Shown here: positions 8,666 to 17,691 of the stretch, piece by piece
Layout of the letters: each line of letters starts with the position of its first letter
Numbering within the stretch: the first letter of the stretch is position 1
Source: Amphibacillus cookii
GTDB lineage: Bacteria; Bacillota; Bacilli; Bacillales; Amphibacillaceae
DNA length: 64,000 bases
Direction: 5' to 3'
Assembly (NCBI RefSeq): GCF_016908375.1
Contig: NZ_JAFBDS010000001.1
Span: forward strand, 310,001-374,000
Translations under genes and position numbers: made by a program
The notes under the pieces: model-generated
What the model saw: only the letters and a program-made list of their open reading frames with translations
Told to the model about the DNA's origin: nothing
Databases searched by the model: none

Positions 8666-9097
8666 ATGGGTGAATTAGAAAACTGTGTAAATTGTGGCAA
8701 ATTGTTTGTTCGACTAACACGCCCTGTTTGTCAAGATTGTTATAAAGAGGAAGAGAAAAAATTTCAGATTGTTTATGAATTTATGAAGAAACGAGAGAAT
8801 CGTCAAGCAACGGTGATGGAAATTGTCGAAGGCACAGGCGTAGAGGAAGAACTCATTATTAAGTTTGTTAGAGAAAAACGTTTGAGAGCAAGTCAATTTC
8901 CTAATTTAACATACCCCTGTGAACGTTGTGGACAACAGATAAAAGAAGGGAAACTTTGTTCAGACTGCTCAACAGATTTAACAAAAGATTTGAAAAAGCA
9001 AGAAGAAATTGAGACATTAAAAGATCGACAAAAGGCTGAAGAACGTGCTAGACAAAAGACTTATTTTGCTGTTGATAAATTAAATAAAAAAGATTAA
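8666..9097 (+). CDS. yvyF: YvyF flagellar operon protein
   Basis: 143-residue protein of the YvyF/TIGR03826 family found between comF and flgM in Bacillaceae; its exact role in motility is not known. N-terminal zinc ribbon CVNCGKLF..CQDC, a MerR-like helical middle (VMEIVEGTGVEEELIIKFV) and a second ribbon CERCGQQIKEGKLCSDC, then a basic coiled coil. The ATG at 8666 has AAGGTGG eight bases upstream; the GTG at 8654 lies inside that site. Its TAA stop overlaps the -35 of the flgM sigma-D promoter. Confidence 0.88.
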   Translation: MGELENCVNCGKLFVRLTRPVCQDCYKEEEKKFQIVYEFMKKRENRQATVMEIVEGTGVEEELIIKFVREKRLRASQFPNLTYPCERCGQQIKEGKLCSDCSTDLTKDLKKQEEIETLKDRQKAEERARQKTYFAVDKLNKKD

Positions 9098-9121
9098 ACA
9101 ATTTAAGGGATTCGCCGATAT
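9095..9121 (+). promoter_or_regulatory. sigma-D promoter of the flgM operon
   Basis: TAAA (9095-9098), exactly 15 bases, GCCGATAT (9114-9121): a perfect match to the sigma-D (SigD/FliA) consensus TAAA-N15-GCCGATAT. Confidence 0.9.
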
Positions 9122-9165
9122 AAATATTAGTAAAAGCAAGCGGCTAAGAAAGAAGGTGAACGGTC

Positions 9166-9429
9166 TTGAAAATTAATGGCACAAATCAACCGAACGTGAA
9201 CCCATATCAAAAGCAATTGCATCGCCAAACGCCAATTCGTTCTGAACAGCAGAAGAAGGCAGATCAATTGCAAATTTCGGACCAAGCGAAGAAAATGCAA
9301 GAGTTTAATGGTGTTCATCCTGCGAGAGAGCAGCATGTTAATACAATTAAACAAGAAATAGATGCTGGTCAATATAAAGTAGAAGCAGAACAAGTTGCCA
9401 AGAAAATGCTCGCATTCTGGCGCAAATAA
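9166..9429 (+). CDS. flgM: FlgM anti-sigma-D factor
   Basis: 87-residue cytoplasmic protein that holds sigma-D inactive until the hook-basal body is finished. It begins with MKINGTNQPNVNPYQKQ and has the C-terminal sigma-binding helices (VHPAREQHVNTIKQEIDAGQYKVE, AEQVAKKML). The start is TTG at 9166 with AGAAGGTG about nine bases upstream. Its own promoter is a perfect sigma-D site, giving the expected feedback. The next flagellar gene is separated by repeat copy D. Confidence 0.93.
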   Translation: MKINGTNQPNVNPYQKQLHRQTPIRSEQQKKADQLQISDQAKKMQEFNGVHPAREQHVNTIKQEIDAGQYKVEAEQVAKKMLAFWRK

Positions 9430-9465
9430 GCAGGAAAACAAACAGCTATTTAGACGGTTATGTTA

Positions 9466-9679
9466 TTTATCACAGCTAACCGCTCGTAAACTACCCGCCT
9501 CAAAATAGAGCGTAGAGCTAATCGATTGAGGTGGGTGATAACGGCTGCTAATGTTTGGATTCACTCGGGCCAACAGGATGTTGGTCACACAAGCGTTTTC
9601 GCACGACGCGAAGACGTTAGCTTGTGTTCCATCAGTTGGGGAAAACGAAAGCGCCCACTGAATGAAGGCTCGTTTTATA
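9466..9679 (+). repeat. modular intergenic repeat, copy D (with large hairpin module), inside the flagellar operon
   Basis: About 214 bp between flgM and flgN. The usual head (one base changed in CCGCTCG) and tail flank a module running CACTCGGGCCAACAGG.. to ..CATCAGTTGGGG. The module contains hairpins CCAAC-AGGAT-GTTGG and a long one with ACACAAGCG/TTTTCGC and GCGAA/GCTTGTGT arms. The inner 100 bases are almost identical to copy M at 57.6 kb. Confidence 0.92.
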
Positions 9680-9753
9680 TATTGTGTTACTCTTTAAAAG
9701 AATGACCTGACCAGAGCACTGTTTAAGAAATGAACGAAGGAGGATTTTGCTTT

Positions 9754-10248
9754 ATGTCAATTGGGTCGATCATGTCGTCGCTTGAGCGACTGTTACAACT
9801 CCACCAAAGCTTACTAGAGTTATCTTTCGAAAAGACGGAGTTATTAAAGAAAGGTGATATCACGACCTTACAAAAACTATTAAAGACTGAGCAGAAGCAT
9901 ATCCAAGCTGTAGACACCATGGAGAAAAAAAGACTTGACAGTACAAGGGTTTGGTCTGAAGCACATCAAATGGTTAGTGATGATGTAACTGTTACGACAA
10001 TATTAGAAGCGTTGCCCGATGGTGATGAGCGCAACCAACTCGAATCATTAACCACAAAGCTAGCTGAAACGCTTGTGCAATTGAAAGCACAAGAAGGACT
10101 GAATCAGCAATTAGCCAATCAATCTTTACAATTTGTTCAGATGAATCTAGATATGATAGCTCCATCAATTAAACAAATGAATTATGGAAATATTAAAAAT
10201 CAAAACGATCCTCAAAGTAAACGGTCTGTTTTTGATTCAAAAGCATAG
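9754..10248 (+). CDS. flgN: FlgN-like export chaperone
   Basis: About 164 residues of heptad-rich helix, as in FlgN, the cytoplasmic chaperone that delivers the hook-filament junction proteins FlgK and FlgL to the flagellar export gate. Assignment rests on length, coiled-coil character and position directly before flgK. The frame is open from 9730, but the ATG at 9754 has AAGGAGG nine bases upstream. A 12-bp gap to flgK indicates co-translation. Confidence 0.88.
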   Translation: MSIGSIMSSLERLLQLHQSLLELSFEKTELLKKGDITTLQKLLKTEQKHIQAVDTMEKKRLDSTRVWSEAHQMVSDDVTVTTILEALPDGDERNQLESLTTKLAETLVQLKAQEGLNQQLANQSLQFVQMNLDMIAPSIKQMNYGNIKNQNDPQSKRSVFDSKA

Positions 10249-10259
10249 GAGGAGTTTTA

Positions 10260-11768
10260 ATGACTTCAACGTTTCATGGTTTAGAAATGGCGAAGCGTGC
10301 GCTTAACACGCAACAATCTGCTTTGTATACCACATCACATAATATTTCTAATGCGAACACCGCTGGCTATACGCGTCAACGTGTTAATTTTGAACAGATT
10401 AATACCTTAACAGCTAGTCGTGAACCAGGTGGTGTGACAAGTGGTATTGGTAGCGGCGTTCAAGCCGGTTCAATTGAGCGCATTCGCGATCGCTTCTTAG
10501 ATGTCCAATACCGAACGGAAAATAGTAAGCATGGTTTTTATCAAACGCAGGCCCAGGTGCTAAAACAAATTGAAGATTTACTTAATGAGCCGAGTGAAGA
10601 AGGATTAGCTTTTATTATGGAAGATTTTTATAACAGTCTGCAAGATTTGAACGGGGATGCAGATCACACAGGAACACGTTCTGTTGTCGTCCAAAATGCC
10701 CAAGCTTTAACGGAGACCTTTCAATATTTAGCGTCCTCAATTCGCGATGTCCAAAATGATTTGAAAAATCAAATGGACGTCACAGCTGATGATTTGAATT
10801 CAGTTCTTAGACAAATTAACGACATTAACAATGAAATTGCTAAAATAGAACCACATGGTTTAGTTCCAAATGATCTTTACGATGAGCGTGACCGCTTGTT
10901 AGACAGTCTATCAACCATGGTTGATATTGATGTCAGCTATGATAAAAGTAGTGGTCAACCAAGCCCGATTGCTGAAGGTATTGTAACAGTAAAACTTAAA
11001 AATGTAGGCGATGATGTCACTCTCGTTCGTGGTGAGACACCTCGATCGGTTAGTCAAGTCGAGGTCAATTATGATGATAATAATGTCGAATCGTTCACGT
11101 TTACAAATGCTGAAACGGGAGAAGTTAATGATATAGCAGCTAATGATTTTAATACAAATGGTTCCATCAAAGCATTGATGGAAATGAACGGCTATATCGA
11201 TGGTGGTGGTGAAGTAGCTGGTTATTATAATGATGTCCTAGCAGATCTTGAATTAATGCTAGTCACTTATGCTGATGAATTTAATACCACCCATCAAAAC
11301 GGAAGAGATTTAGAAGATAATCCGGGCATTGAGTTTTTTGTTTATGATCCAGACGATCCTTTAGCTACGATTGCAGTTAACCAAGCGATTATCGATGATC
11401 CTGATTTAATTGCAGCAAGCCTAAATGGTGACAGTGGTGATGGTACCAATGCAATTGAGTTGGCTGAAGTTTACAATAAGTTAGATGTCGGTTTAGGCAC
11501 AAGAACGTCAGTGAAGAGCTTTTACCAATCTTTAATTGGTGAACTTGGAGTTAAAACAAAAGAAGCGAACCGAATGATGGACAATAGTGCGGTCCTTCGC
11601 CAACAAGTTGAAGAAAACCGCATGTCAGTCAGTTCTGTTTCACTTGATGAAGAAATGACAGATTTAATTAAATTCCAACACGCCTACAATGCAGCAGCTA
11701 GAAGCATGACTGCAGTTGATGAGATGCTTGATCGGATCATCAATCAAATGGGCTTAGTAGGGAGGTAG
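10260..11768 (+). CDS. flgK: FlgK, hook-filament junction protein 1
   Basis: 502 residues. The N-terminal rod-type helix shows the typical HNISNANTAGYTRQRVNF and the C-terminus has SVSLDEEMTDLIKFQHAYNA and RSMTAVDEMLDRIINQMG, which form the D0/D1 coiled coils. The middle (about 200-400) is variable and acidic. Exported through the flagellar type III system and assembled between hook and filament. AGGAGG lies just before the ATG; flgL begins 9 bp after the stop. Confidence 0.97.
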   Translation: MTSTFHGLEMAKRALNTQQSALYTTSHNISNANTAGYTRQRVNFEQINTLTASREPGGVTSGIGSGVQAGSIERIRDRFLDVQYRTENSKHGFYQTQAQVLKQIEDLLNEPSEEGLAFIMEDFYNSLQDLNGDADHTGTRSVVVQNAQALTETFQYLASSIRDVQNDLKNQMDVTADDLNSVLRQINDINNEIAKIEPHGLVPNDLYDERDRLLDSLSTMVDIDVSYDKSSGQPSPIAEGIVTVKLKNVGDDVTLVRGETPRSVSQVEVNYDDNNVESFTFTNAETGEVNDIAANDFNTNGSIKALMEMNGYIDGGGEVAGYYNDVLADLELMLVTYADEFNTTHQNGRDLEDNPGIEFFVYDPDDPLATIAVNQAIIDDPDLIAASLNGDSGDGTNAIELAEVYNKLDVGLGTRTSVKSFYQSLIGELGVKTKEANRMMDNSAVLRQQVEENRMSVSSVSLDEEMTDLIKFQHAYNAAARSMTAVDEMLDRIINQMGLVGR

Positions 11769-11777
11769 GTGAGAGAC

Positions 11778-12692
11778 ATGCGCGTATCACAAAGTATGAT
11801 TTCAAATAATATGTTAAAGAATATTGGCAGTAGTTATGGTAGTTTAAGTAAGTATATGAATCAATTATCGTCAGGAAAGAAGATTACTCGTCCATCAGAT
11901 GATCCTGTTGTCGCGATGAAAGGGATGGGTTATCGTTCACAACTTTCTAATATTGAGCAATATGAGCGTAACTTAGGTGAAGTTCATAATTGGCTGAATA
12001 ACACAGACGATGCGATGGATGAAACCACCCAAATCCTACATCGTATTAATGAATTGACCGTTCAAGCCAGTAATGGGACCTATGATGGTGATGATCGAGC
12101 CAATATTGCTAAAGAAGTCGATCAACTAATTGACCAATTGGTTGATGTCGCTAATACTCGTGTTAATGGAAAATTCATTTTTAATGGGACAGATACAACC
12201 GGTGAAGTTGATGGTGATGGCAATCGGGTTCAACCATTTATTCGCAATGATGATGGGACGTTCGAAGTTTCCGACAATGATGGTCAGGTTTTAATTGAAG
12301 TCTCATCGGGTGTGAAGTTCCAAGCTAATTCAAACCCTACTAATGTATTTACTGAGGATTTCTTTGACGATTTGCAAGAGCTATTTACTGCATTAAATGA
12401 TGAAAATACACCAGATGAAGATATTTCCCCATTTCTTAATATGATTGAGGGGCACACTCAAACGGTATTAGATGAGCGAGCAACGATTGGTGGTCGGATG
12501 AATCGGATTGACTTGATCGAAAATCGACTAAAGAATCAGAATATTAGTGCGAAAAGTATGATGTCAGATAATGAAGACATTGATCTTGAAGAAGTGATTA
12601 TGAACTTAGTAATGCAAGAAGCGGTTCACCGTGCGTCACTAAGCGCTGGTGCACGTGTTCTACAACCTTCACTACTCGACTTTATGCGATAA
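11778..12692 (+). CDS. flgL: FlgL, hook-filament junction protein 3
   Basis: 304 residues, flagellin-like. N-terminus MRVSQSMISNNMLKNI, LSSGKKITRPSDDPVVAMK and the C-terminal helix EEVIMNLVMQEAVHRASLSAG. Links the filament to FlgK. The ATG at 11778 follows GGGAGGTAGGTG; an in-frame GTG at 11769 directly after the flgK stop lies inside that site. A terminator-like hairpin follows at 12691. Confidence 0.96.
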   Translation: MRVSQSMISNNMLKNIGSSYGSLSKYMNQLSSGKKITRPSDDPVVAMKGMGYRSQLSNIEQYERNLGEVHNWLNNTDDAMDETTQILHRINELTVQASNGTYDGDDRANIAKEVDQLIDQLVDVANTRVNGKFIFNGTDTTGEVDGDGNRVQPFIRNDDGTFEVSDNDGQVLIEVSSGVKFQANSNPTNVFTEDFFDDLQELFTALNDENTPDEDISPFLNMIEGHTQTVLDERATIGGRMNRIDLIENRLKNQNISAKSMMSDNEDIDLEEVIMNLVMQEAVHRASLSAGARVLQPSLLDFMR

Positions 12693-12725
12693 AAAAGCTT
12701 TGTCACTGATGTGACGAGCTTTTTT
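12691..12725 (+). terminator. terminator between flgL and yviE
   Basis: AAAAAAGCT-T-GTCAC pairs with GTGAC-G-AGCTTTTTT across a TGAT loop. It probably trims transcription from flgKL into the yviE-fliW-csrA genes. Confidence 0.85.
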
Positions 12726-12773
12726 GCACGATTGTTCATTTGTTTTTATATCAATGACACAGGAAGTGATGAT

Positions 12774-13364
12774 ATGCGTTTACCACAAGTGCGATTGCAA
12801 TCGCAACAAGCATTAATTTCAATTGAGACTGAGCGCGCACAAGTACAGATGCAACAACCAAAAGCAACACAAGAGATTCAACAGCCACAAGCAGAGGTGA
12901 CGATAAACACGACGCCATCTCGCCTTACCATTGATCAGTCTCAAGCATGGTATGATATGGGGTTGAAAAGTGTTAAACAAGCCCATCAAGATGAGGCGAA
13001 GCGTGGCTATCAAAAGGTACTAGAAGGCATTGCACGACGCGTTAATGATGGTAATGAGCAAATGAAGATCGAAAATGGTGGGGCCCCGTTAATTACTCAA
13101 GCAGTGAGACATGCGTACAAGCCAGAAAAGCAATTTAACATTGGTTGGATTCCATCGACATTTGCAGTTAAGACGGATTATCAGCCAGCAGAGGTCGATA
13201 TTCGTGTTAATGTTAATGCACCGATGATTCGCAATACACCGAATAAGCCAATCATGTCCTATTCACCAGGCTATGCGCGAACGGGAATCAGACAAGAAAA
13301 TGATCTGCAAGTTGATTTTGAACCGCTTGTTTTTCGCAATTTTCAATTTGAAATGTCAATCTAA
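12774..13364 (+). CDS. yviE: YviE/DUF6470 family protein
   Basis: 196 residues, the DUF6470 protein that stands between flgL and fliW in Bacillaceae; function unknown. Begins MRLPQVRLQSQQALISIETE, has a glutamine-rich low-complexity stretch (about 25-45), PSRLTIDQSQAWYDMGLKS, and ends with YSPGYARTGIRQENDLQVDF. The longer frame from 12711 runs through the terminator hairpin, so the ATG at 12774 (AGGAAGTG upstream) is chosen. fliW follows in 17 bp. Confidence 0.85.
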   Translation: MRLPQVRLQSQQALISIETERAQVQMQQPKATQEIQQPQAEVTINTTPSRLTIDQSQAWYDMGLKSVKQAHQDEAKRGYQKVLEGIARRVNDGNEQMKIENGGAPLITQAVRHAYKPEKQFNIGWIPSTFAVKTDYQPAEVDIRVNVNAPMIRNTPNKPIMSYSPGYARTGIRQENDLQVDFEPLVFRNFQFEMSI

Positions 13365-13381
13365 TGAAGAAGGGCTGAATT

Positions 13382-13822
13382 ATGAAGATACAAACCAAAT
13401 ATTTCGGAGAAGTAGAAATTAATGAACAACACATCATGACCTTCCCAAACGGCTTACCAGGGTTTCAAAATCAGAAACAATTTATTCTGATGGATTTACC
13501 TGATAATCCGGTGTTTCAAATTTTACAATCGATTGAGCAAGAAACGGTAGCTTTTGTCTTAGCAAGTCCTTATCAATTTTATCAAGATTATCACATTGAT
13601 TTAGATGATAGCATTCTTGAACAATTATCAATTACAAGACCGGAAGACGTTCGTGTCTATGGTATTTTAACTTTAAACGACGATTTTGAGAAAAGTACGA
13701 TTAATTTACAAGCACCAATCATTTTAAATGATAAAAAACATTTGGCTAAGCAGTATATTACTAACGATCCAAATTACGCAACACGCGCCCCAATCGTGCC
13801 TGTTGGAAAGCAGGGGGTATAA
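13382..13822 (+). CDS. fliW: FliW flagellar assembly factor
   Basis: 146 residues. FliW binds flagellin and, when flagellin has been exported, binds and inhibits CsrA, closing a homeostatic loop. Motifs: [45 protein letters not shown] and NLQAPIILN. The gene is one base away from csrA and upstream of hag, the standard Bacillus arrangement. Confidence 0.96.
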   Translation: MKIQTKYFGEVEINEQHIMTFPNGLPGFQNQKQFILMDLPDNPVFQILQSIEQETVAFVLASPYQFYQDYHIDLDDSILEQLSITRPEDVRVYGILTLNDDFEKSTINLQAPIILNDKKHLAKQYITNDPNYATRAPIVPVGKQGV

Positions 13823-13823
13823 G

Positions 13824-14042
13824 ATGCTTGTTCTGACACGAAAGCTAAACGAATCGATTAAAATCGGTGATAATATTGAAGTGAAAATAGTTGCCATTGA
13901 TGGTGATCAAATTAAGTTAGGGATCTCTGCCCCTAAAAATATCGACATTCATCGCAAGGAAATCTACCTCGATATCCAACAGGAAAATAGCAAAGCAACA
14001 AATAATGAAATCAATCTACTAAATTTTTTTAAAAAAAGATAA
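13824..14042 (+). CDS. csrA: CsrA translational regulator
   Basis: 72-residue RNA-binding homodimer that represses translation of hag mRNA. Begins [16 protein letters not shown] and keeps VKLGIxAP-type residues ([19 protein letters not shown]) with the Arg that contacts RNA. The frame is open from 13728, but only the ATG at 13824 with AGGGGG upstream gives CsrA. Its likely target is the hag leader, 100 bp downstream. Confidence 0.97.
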   Translation: MLVLTRKLNESIKIGDNIEVKIVAIDGDQIKLGISAPKNIDIHRKEIYLDIQQENSKATNNEINLLNFFKKR

Positions 14043-14052
14043 AAAAAACACT

Positions 14053-14178
14053 TAACTTTTCATTTCCTGATCCGATATTACTATTGTAAGCAAACAACAG
14101 AATGAAAGACGGCCGCTTTCGTTCTGTATTTGCGCCATAAGGATGTGGCAAATTATATAACTCAAGGAGGAATTTATC
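14053..14178 (+). promoter_or_regulatory. hag sigma-D promoter and CsrA-responsive leader
   Basis: Sigma-D-like promoter TAAC (14053-14056), 14 bases, TCCGATAT (14071-14078). The leader has a hairpin ACAGAA..GAAAG/CTTTC..TTCTGT (about 14097-14128) and a second, TTTG..CCA/TGGCAAA (about 14131-14153), whose loop carries AAGGATG. The ribosome site AAGGAGG follows (14164-14170). Two GGA sites, one in a loop and one in the ribosome site, match the dual CsrA-site layout known for B. subtilis hag. Confidence 0.75.
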
Positions 14179-15021
14179 GTGAGAATTAATCACAATATTG
14201 CGGCGTTAAACACACACCGCCAACTAACAGGAAACCAAAATGGTGTTCAAAGTTCATTAGAAAAATTATCTTCAGGTCTTCGTATTAACCGTGCAGGAGA
14301 TGACGCAGCTGGTCTTGCAATCTCTGAAAAAATGCGTGGTCAAATCCGTGGTCTTGAAATGGCTACTAAGAACTCACAAGATGGTATTTCTTTAATCCAA
14401 ACAGCTGAAGGTGCATTAACTGAAACACATGCGATCCTTCAACGTATGCGTGAATTGACTGTTCAAGCAGGTAACCTGGGTACACAACAAGATGAAGATT
14501 TACAATCTATTCAAGATGAATTAGCTGCACTTATTGCAGAAATTGATGATACTGCTGAACGTACACAGTTTAATGGTAAAAATTTATTAACGGGTGATTT
14601 CGCTTCAGGAACAGCTGATTTGATTTTCCAAATTGGTGCAAATTCAGGGCAGCAATTAACCGTTAATATTGAAGATATGCGAGCAGCTGAGTTAGGCAGT
14701 GGAGTTGATGATATTGATGTAACAGAATTCGGGTCAGGTGGCGATTTTGACGATGCTGTTGCTAAAATTGATTCTGCAATTGAAGCAGTTTCTTCTCAAC
14801 GTTCAGCACTTGGTGCGGTACAAAACCGTCTTGAGCATACAATCAACAACTTAGGTGCCTCTCAAGAAAACTTAACAGCTGCTGAATCACGTATCCGTGA
14901 CGTAGATATGGCGAAAGAAATGATGGAATTCACTAAGAATAACATCCTTACTCAAGCTTCTCAATCTATGTTGGCACAAGCTAACCAAACACCTCAAGGT
15001 GTATTACAATTATTACAATAA
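14179..15021 (+). CDS. hag: Flagellin (major filament protein)
   Basis: 280 residues, short flagellin with only D0/D1 domains plus a small central part. N-terminus MRINHNIAALNTHRQL, LSSGLRINRAGDDAAGLAIS; C-terminus NLTAAESRIRDVDMAKEMM and MLAQANQTPQGVLQLLQ. Starts with GTG at 14179, AAGGAGG 8 bases upstream. It stands directly upstream of the Maf and legionaminic-acid genes, so surface serines or threonines of the middle region are the probable glycosylation sites (inference). Confidence 0.97.
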   Translation: MRINHNIAALNTHRQLTGNQNGVQSSLEKLSSGLRINRAGDDAAGLAISEKMRGQIRGLEMATKNSQDGISLIQTAEGALTETHAILQRMRELTVQAGNLGTQQDEDLQSIQDELAALIAEIDDTAERTQFNGKNLLTGDFASGTADLIFQIGANSGQQLTVNIEDMRAAELGSGVDDIDVTEFGSGGDFDDAVAKIDSAIEAVSSQRSALGAVQNRLEHTINNLGASQENLTAAESRIRDVDMAKEMMEFTKNNILTQASQSMLAQANQTPQGVLQLLQ

Positions 15022-15028
15022 TTTTTTT

Positions 15029-15060
15029 AAAAAGCTATCTCTACTGAGATAGCTTTTTTT
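15029..15060 (+). terminator. hag terminator
   Basis: AAAAAGCTATCTC (15029-15041), TACT loop, GAGATAGCTTTTTTT (15046-15060); strong. Confidence 0.95.
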
Positions 15061-15091
15061 TGAGTAAAAGTTGTCAATCTGTCGGATTGAA

Positions 15092-15121
15092 TTGAACTTC
15101 GGATGGTTTTGTCGATATAAT
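15092..15121 (+). promoter_or_regulatory. promoter of the Maf operon
   Basis: TTGAAC (15092-15097), 18 bases, TATAAT (15116-15121) fits sigma-A. GTCGATAT (15111-15118) overlaps it and resembles a sigma-D -10, but the matching -35 is poor (TTGA), so dual use is only possible. Confidence 0.5.
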
Positions 15122-15159
15122 AGATAACGAATAAAAATATAATGAATGGGGTTTATACA

Positions 15160-15768
15160 ATGATCGTGACGATTGGCACAAAACAAAAAACATTTGAAAA
15201 TCATATAGAATCGGTAACTCCGTTAATAAAATGGATTGAAGAAGTGGTTAATGAATCAGACAAGCATTTTAGTCATTTACTTATTGACGATCAAGAGGTG
15301 CATGAACAATTTGATCTCGTTATTTCCGATAAAATTACTGAAATTGAAAAGATAGAAGTTGTGTTAAAGACGGAATCAGAACTTTTAAATGAGCTGTATT
15401 TGTCTGGAGAAGCCTATTTAATTCGAGCTTTACCAGAAATAGAAAAGTTAACCGAGAAATTTTATCAGACGCCTGATCAAGAGGCTTGGGGAGGGCTAGA
15501 ACAGCTAATCGAAGGGATAACTTGGCTTGACCAGCTATATGAGGCGATAGACCAAGCAAGGAAACAACCATTAAATTGGGATAAATTTACTTTTATTTAT
15601 ACAAAACTTCGGATGGAATTGGTTAATTTAGAAGATGCTATAAAAATGAGAGATCAAACGTTAATTGCAGACATTATAAATTATGAGGTCATGCCAATAA
15701 TGGAAGAACTCAAATTAGTATTTACTGCATGCATAGATCAAGAAGGTGAAAGAAAAGATGTTAATTGA
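15160..15768 (+). CDS. hypothetical protein of the flagellin-glycosylation operon
   Basis: About 202 residues, mostly helical and acidic, no membrane segment and no motif I recognise. Starts MIVTIGTKQKTFENHIESV. The frame is open from 15142, but the ATG at 15160 gives better spacing to GGGG. Its 3' end overlaps the maf start, so the two are translated together and the product may act with Maf. A flagellin-handling or chaperone role would be a guess. Confidence 0.75.
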   Translation: MIVTIGTKQKTFENHIESVTPLIKWIEEVVNESDKHFSHLLIDDQEVHEQFDLVISDKITEIEKIEVVLKTESELLNELYLSGEAYLIRALPEIEKLTEKFYQTPDQEAWGGLEQLIEGITWLDQLYEAIDQARKQPLNWDKFTFIYTKLRMELVNLEDAIKMRDQTLIADIINYEVMPIMEELKLVFTACIDQEGERKDVN

Positions 15769-17617
15769 TAATATTGTTTTATTAAAAGAAAGGTTTCCCC
15801 AGATACGAGAAATGTTGATCGACTTTGAAGAAAATCAGGGTGCCACCGAGGTGAAAAAAGTCAATTCAAAAAGTGGGAAGGTAACCTTACAGGTTAGTAG
15901 TGATGATGATTTTTATTATTTGCATAGTAAGTATGATCCAGTAAATGAAGCTACTCGACTCATAAAACAGTATATCAAAAAGGTCGAAGCGTGTGATCAT
16001 ATCTTTTTTTATGGGATTGGATTAGCCTATCATGTTGAGGTATTAATGCAGAAGTATCCAAATAAGACCTTTACATTATATGAACCAAATGTTGAAATAA
16101 TGTATCATTATTTATCAGAAAAACAACTAGCTCAACTACCTCTTGAACAGTTGGATACGATCCATATTGAAAAAGATAGAAACAGTAGATTGCAGTTTTT
16201 AACTCGCTTTTTTTCTAGACTAAACAAAAAAGTTTTGTTAGTTCCATTACCAAGTTATGAGAGAATTTTTAACGATAGCTACCTTGAATTTATTCATGAT
16301 TTTAAAGAAAAAGTTACAAACAATAGAATGGCTTTACATGTGAACTTATCTTATCAAGTGCGTTGGACATTAAACGCTGTGAAGAATCTTCCATTACTGT
16401 TGAAAACACCCAATATTATGTTGGATGTAAACAATAAGTATTTTTCTAATAAACCTGCTATTATTGTATCGGCAGGTCCTTCATTGACTGAAGAAATAGA
16501 TAATCTAAGATATATAAAGCAGAAAGGATTAGCTTATATTTTTTCAGTAGGATCAGCGATTAATACACTAATTGATTATGATATTTATCCTGATGCAGCC
16601 TGCACCTATGATCCGACAGAAAAGAACCAGGTTGTTTTTGATAAACTTAAAGAGAGAAATATTAAGGAAATACCTTTAATCTTTGGGAGTTCAGTAGGGT
16701 TTGAAACGTTAGAGGACTATCCAGGCGCATTGATTCATATGGTTACAAATCAAGATAACATTTCTCCAACACTACTGAAAAATCGAGAAAGAGCACATGA
16801 AGTTGTGGTAGATTCTCCATCAATTGCCATCATTACCCTTCAACTTTTGATGAGATTGGGGTTTTCAAAAATTATCTTAGTGGGTCAGAACCTCGCATAC
16901 AAAAATGAGAAAAGTTACGCTGAGGGAATTGATTATAATGAAAAATATAATCATATTTCGGATGAAGTAAAGAAAAATTTGATAACGGTAGAATCTGTAG
17001 ACGGAAGTGAACTACTAACGAGTAAGAGTTTTCTTCGAATGAAGAAAAGTTTAGAGCATTATATTGCTAATAATGAGGGTGCTGAGATTTTAAACACGAC
17101 AACAGGTGGGGCTAAAATTACTGGTGCTCCTTTTATAAGGTTAACAGATGTGATAAAGACAAAACTAGTCGATAAAGACATTGTAGACTCTATGTGGTTA
17201 AATGAAAAACCGAACTATGATCTTGATTATACAAAAAAACAGGTCAATTTTATGGTTGAAAATGAAGTGAAATTAAATGAAGATTTACAGACCATTTCAA
17301 ACATATTAAAGAGAATGAACTTAAAAGCAAATTCAAGCGGAAAATCAATTAATAAATTAATTAACCAATTTGAAAAAACGTTCAAATCTATTACAGGAAA
17401 TACGTTTTATCTATCATTTATTTTACCAACTATAAAGGTGAATTACGACGTATTGGTAAGAAACAGTAAGGAAATAAGTTTTGAATATGATCAACAGAGA
17501 AAAGTTGCATTAATCAACAAGCACTATGGAAATTATATAACTAATGTTATGAAAAGCTATCATTATATCTCTCGTTACTATAAGGAGATGCTTGAACAAA
17601 TAAAAAATCATGAATGA
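15746..17617 (+). CDS. Motility accessory factor (Maf), flagellin glycosyltransferase
   Basis: 623-residue protein of the MAF_flag10/DUF115 (MptE-like) family. Such proteins transfer nonulosonic acids (pseudaminic or legionaminic acid) to flagellin in the cytoplasm. The central domain shows KPAIIVSAGPSLTEEIDNL (about 230-250), SVGSAINTLIDYDIYPDAACTYDP and IILVGQNLAY, the family signature. The N-terminal part has YEPNVEIMYHYL. Start is GTG 15746 or ATG 15758; both lie within the end of the previous gene. Adjacent leg genes point to legionaminic acid as donor sugar. Confidence 0.88.
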   Translation: MKEKMLIDNIVLLKERFPQIREMLIDFEENQGATEVKKVNSKSGKVTLQVSSDDDFYYLHSKYDPVNEATRLIKQYIKKVEACDHIFFYGIGLAYHVEVLMQKYPNKTFTLYEPNVEIMYHYLSEKQLAQLPLEQLDTIHIEKDRNSRLQFLTRFFSRLNKKVLLVPLPSYERIFNDSYLEFIHDFKEKVTNNRMALHVNLSYQVRWTLNAVKNLPLLLKTPNIMLDVNNKYFSNKPAIIVSAGPSLTEEIDNLRYIKQKGLAYIFSVGSAINTLIDYDIYPDAACTYDPTEKNQVVFDKLKERNIKEIPLIFGSSVGFETLEDYPGALIHMVTNQDNISPTLLKNRERAHEVVVDSPSIAIITLQLLMRLGFSKIILVGQNLAYKNEKSYAEGIDYNEKYNHISDEVKKNLITVESVDGSELLTSKSFLRMKKSLEHYIANNEGAEILNTTTGGAKITGAPFIRLTDVIKTKLVDKDIVDSMWLNEKPNYDLDYTKKQVNFMVENEVKLNEDLQTISNILKRMNLKANSSGKSINKLINQFEKTFKSITGNTFYLSFILPTIKVNYDVLVRNSKEISFEYDQQRKVALINKHYGNYITNVMKSYHYISRYYKEMLEQIKNHE

Positions 17618-17691
17618 TTCCCAAATTAGCAGTGTTTCAGGTTAAATTTTTTTTAAAAATATTATCCCATTTGTCACTAAGAAGTTTATTT

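Noticed and set aside
9127-9441. 104-codon minus frame opposite flgM
   Set aside because: Fully overlaps flgM, which has a perfect sigma-D promoter and clear homology.
15092-15121. Firm sigma-D promoter for the maf operon
   Set aside because: The -10 GTCGATAT is close, but the -35 (TTGA) is poor; sigma-A boxes fit as well.
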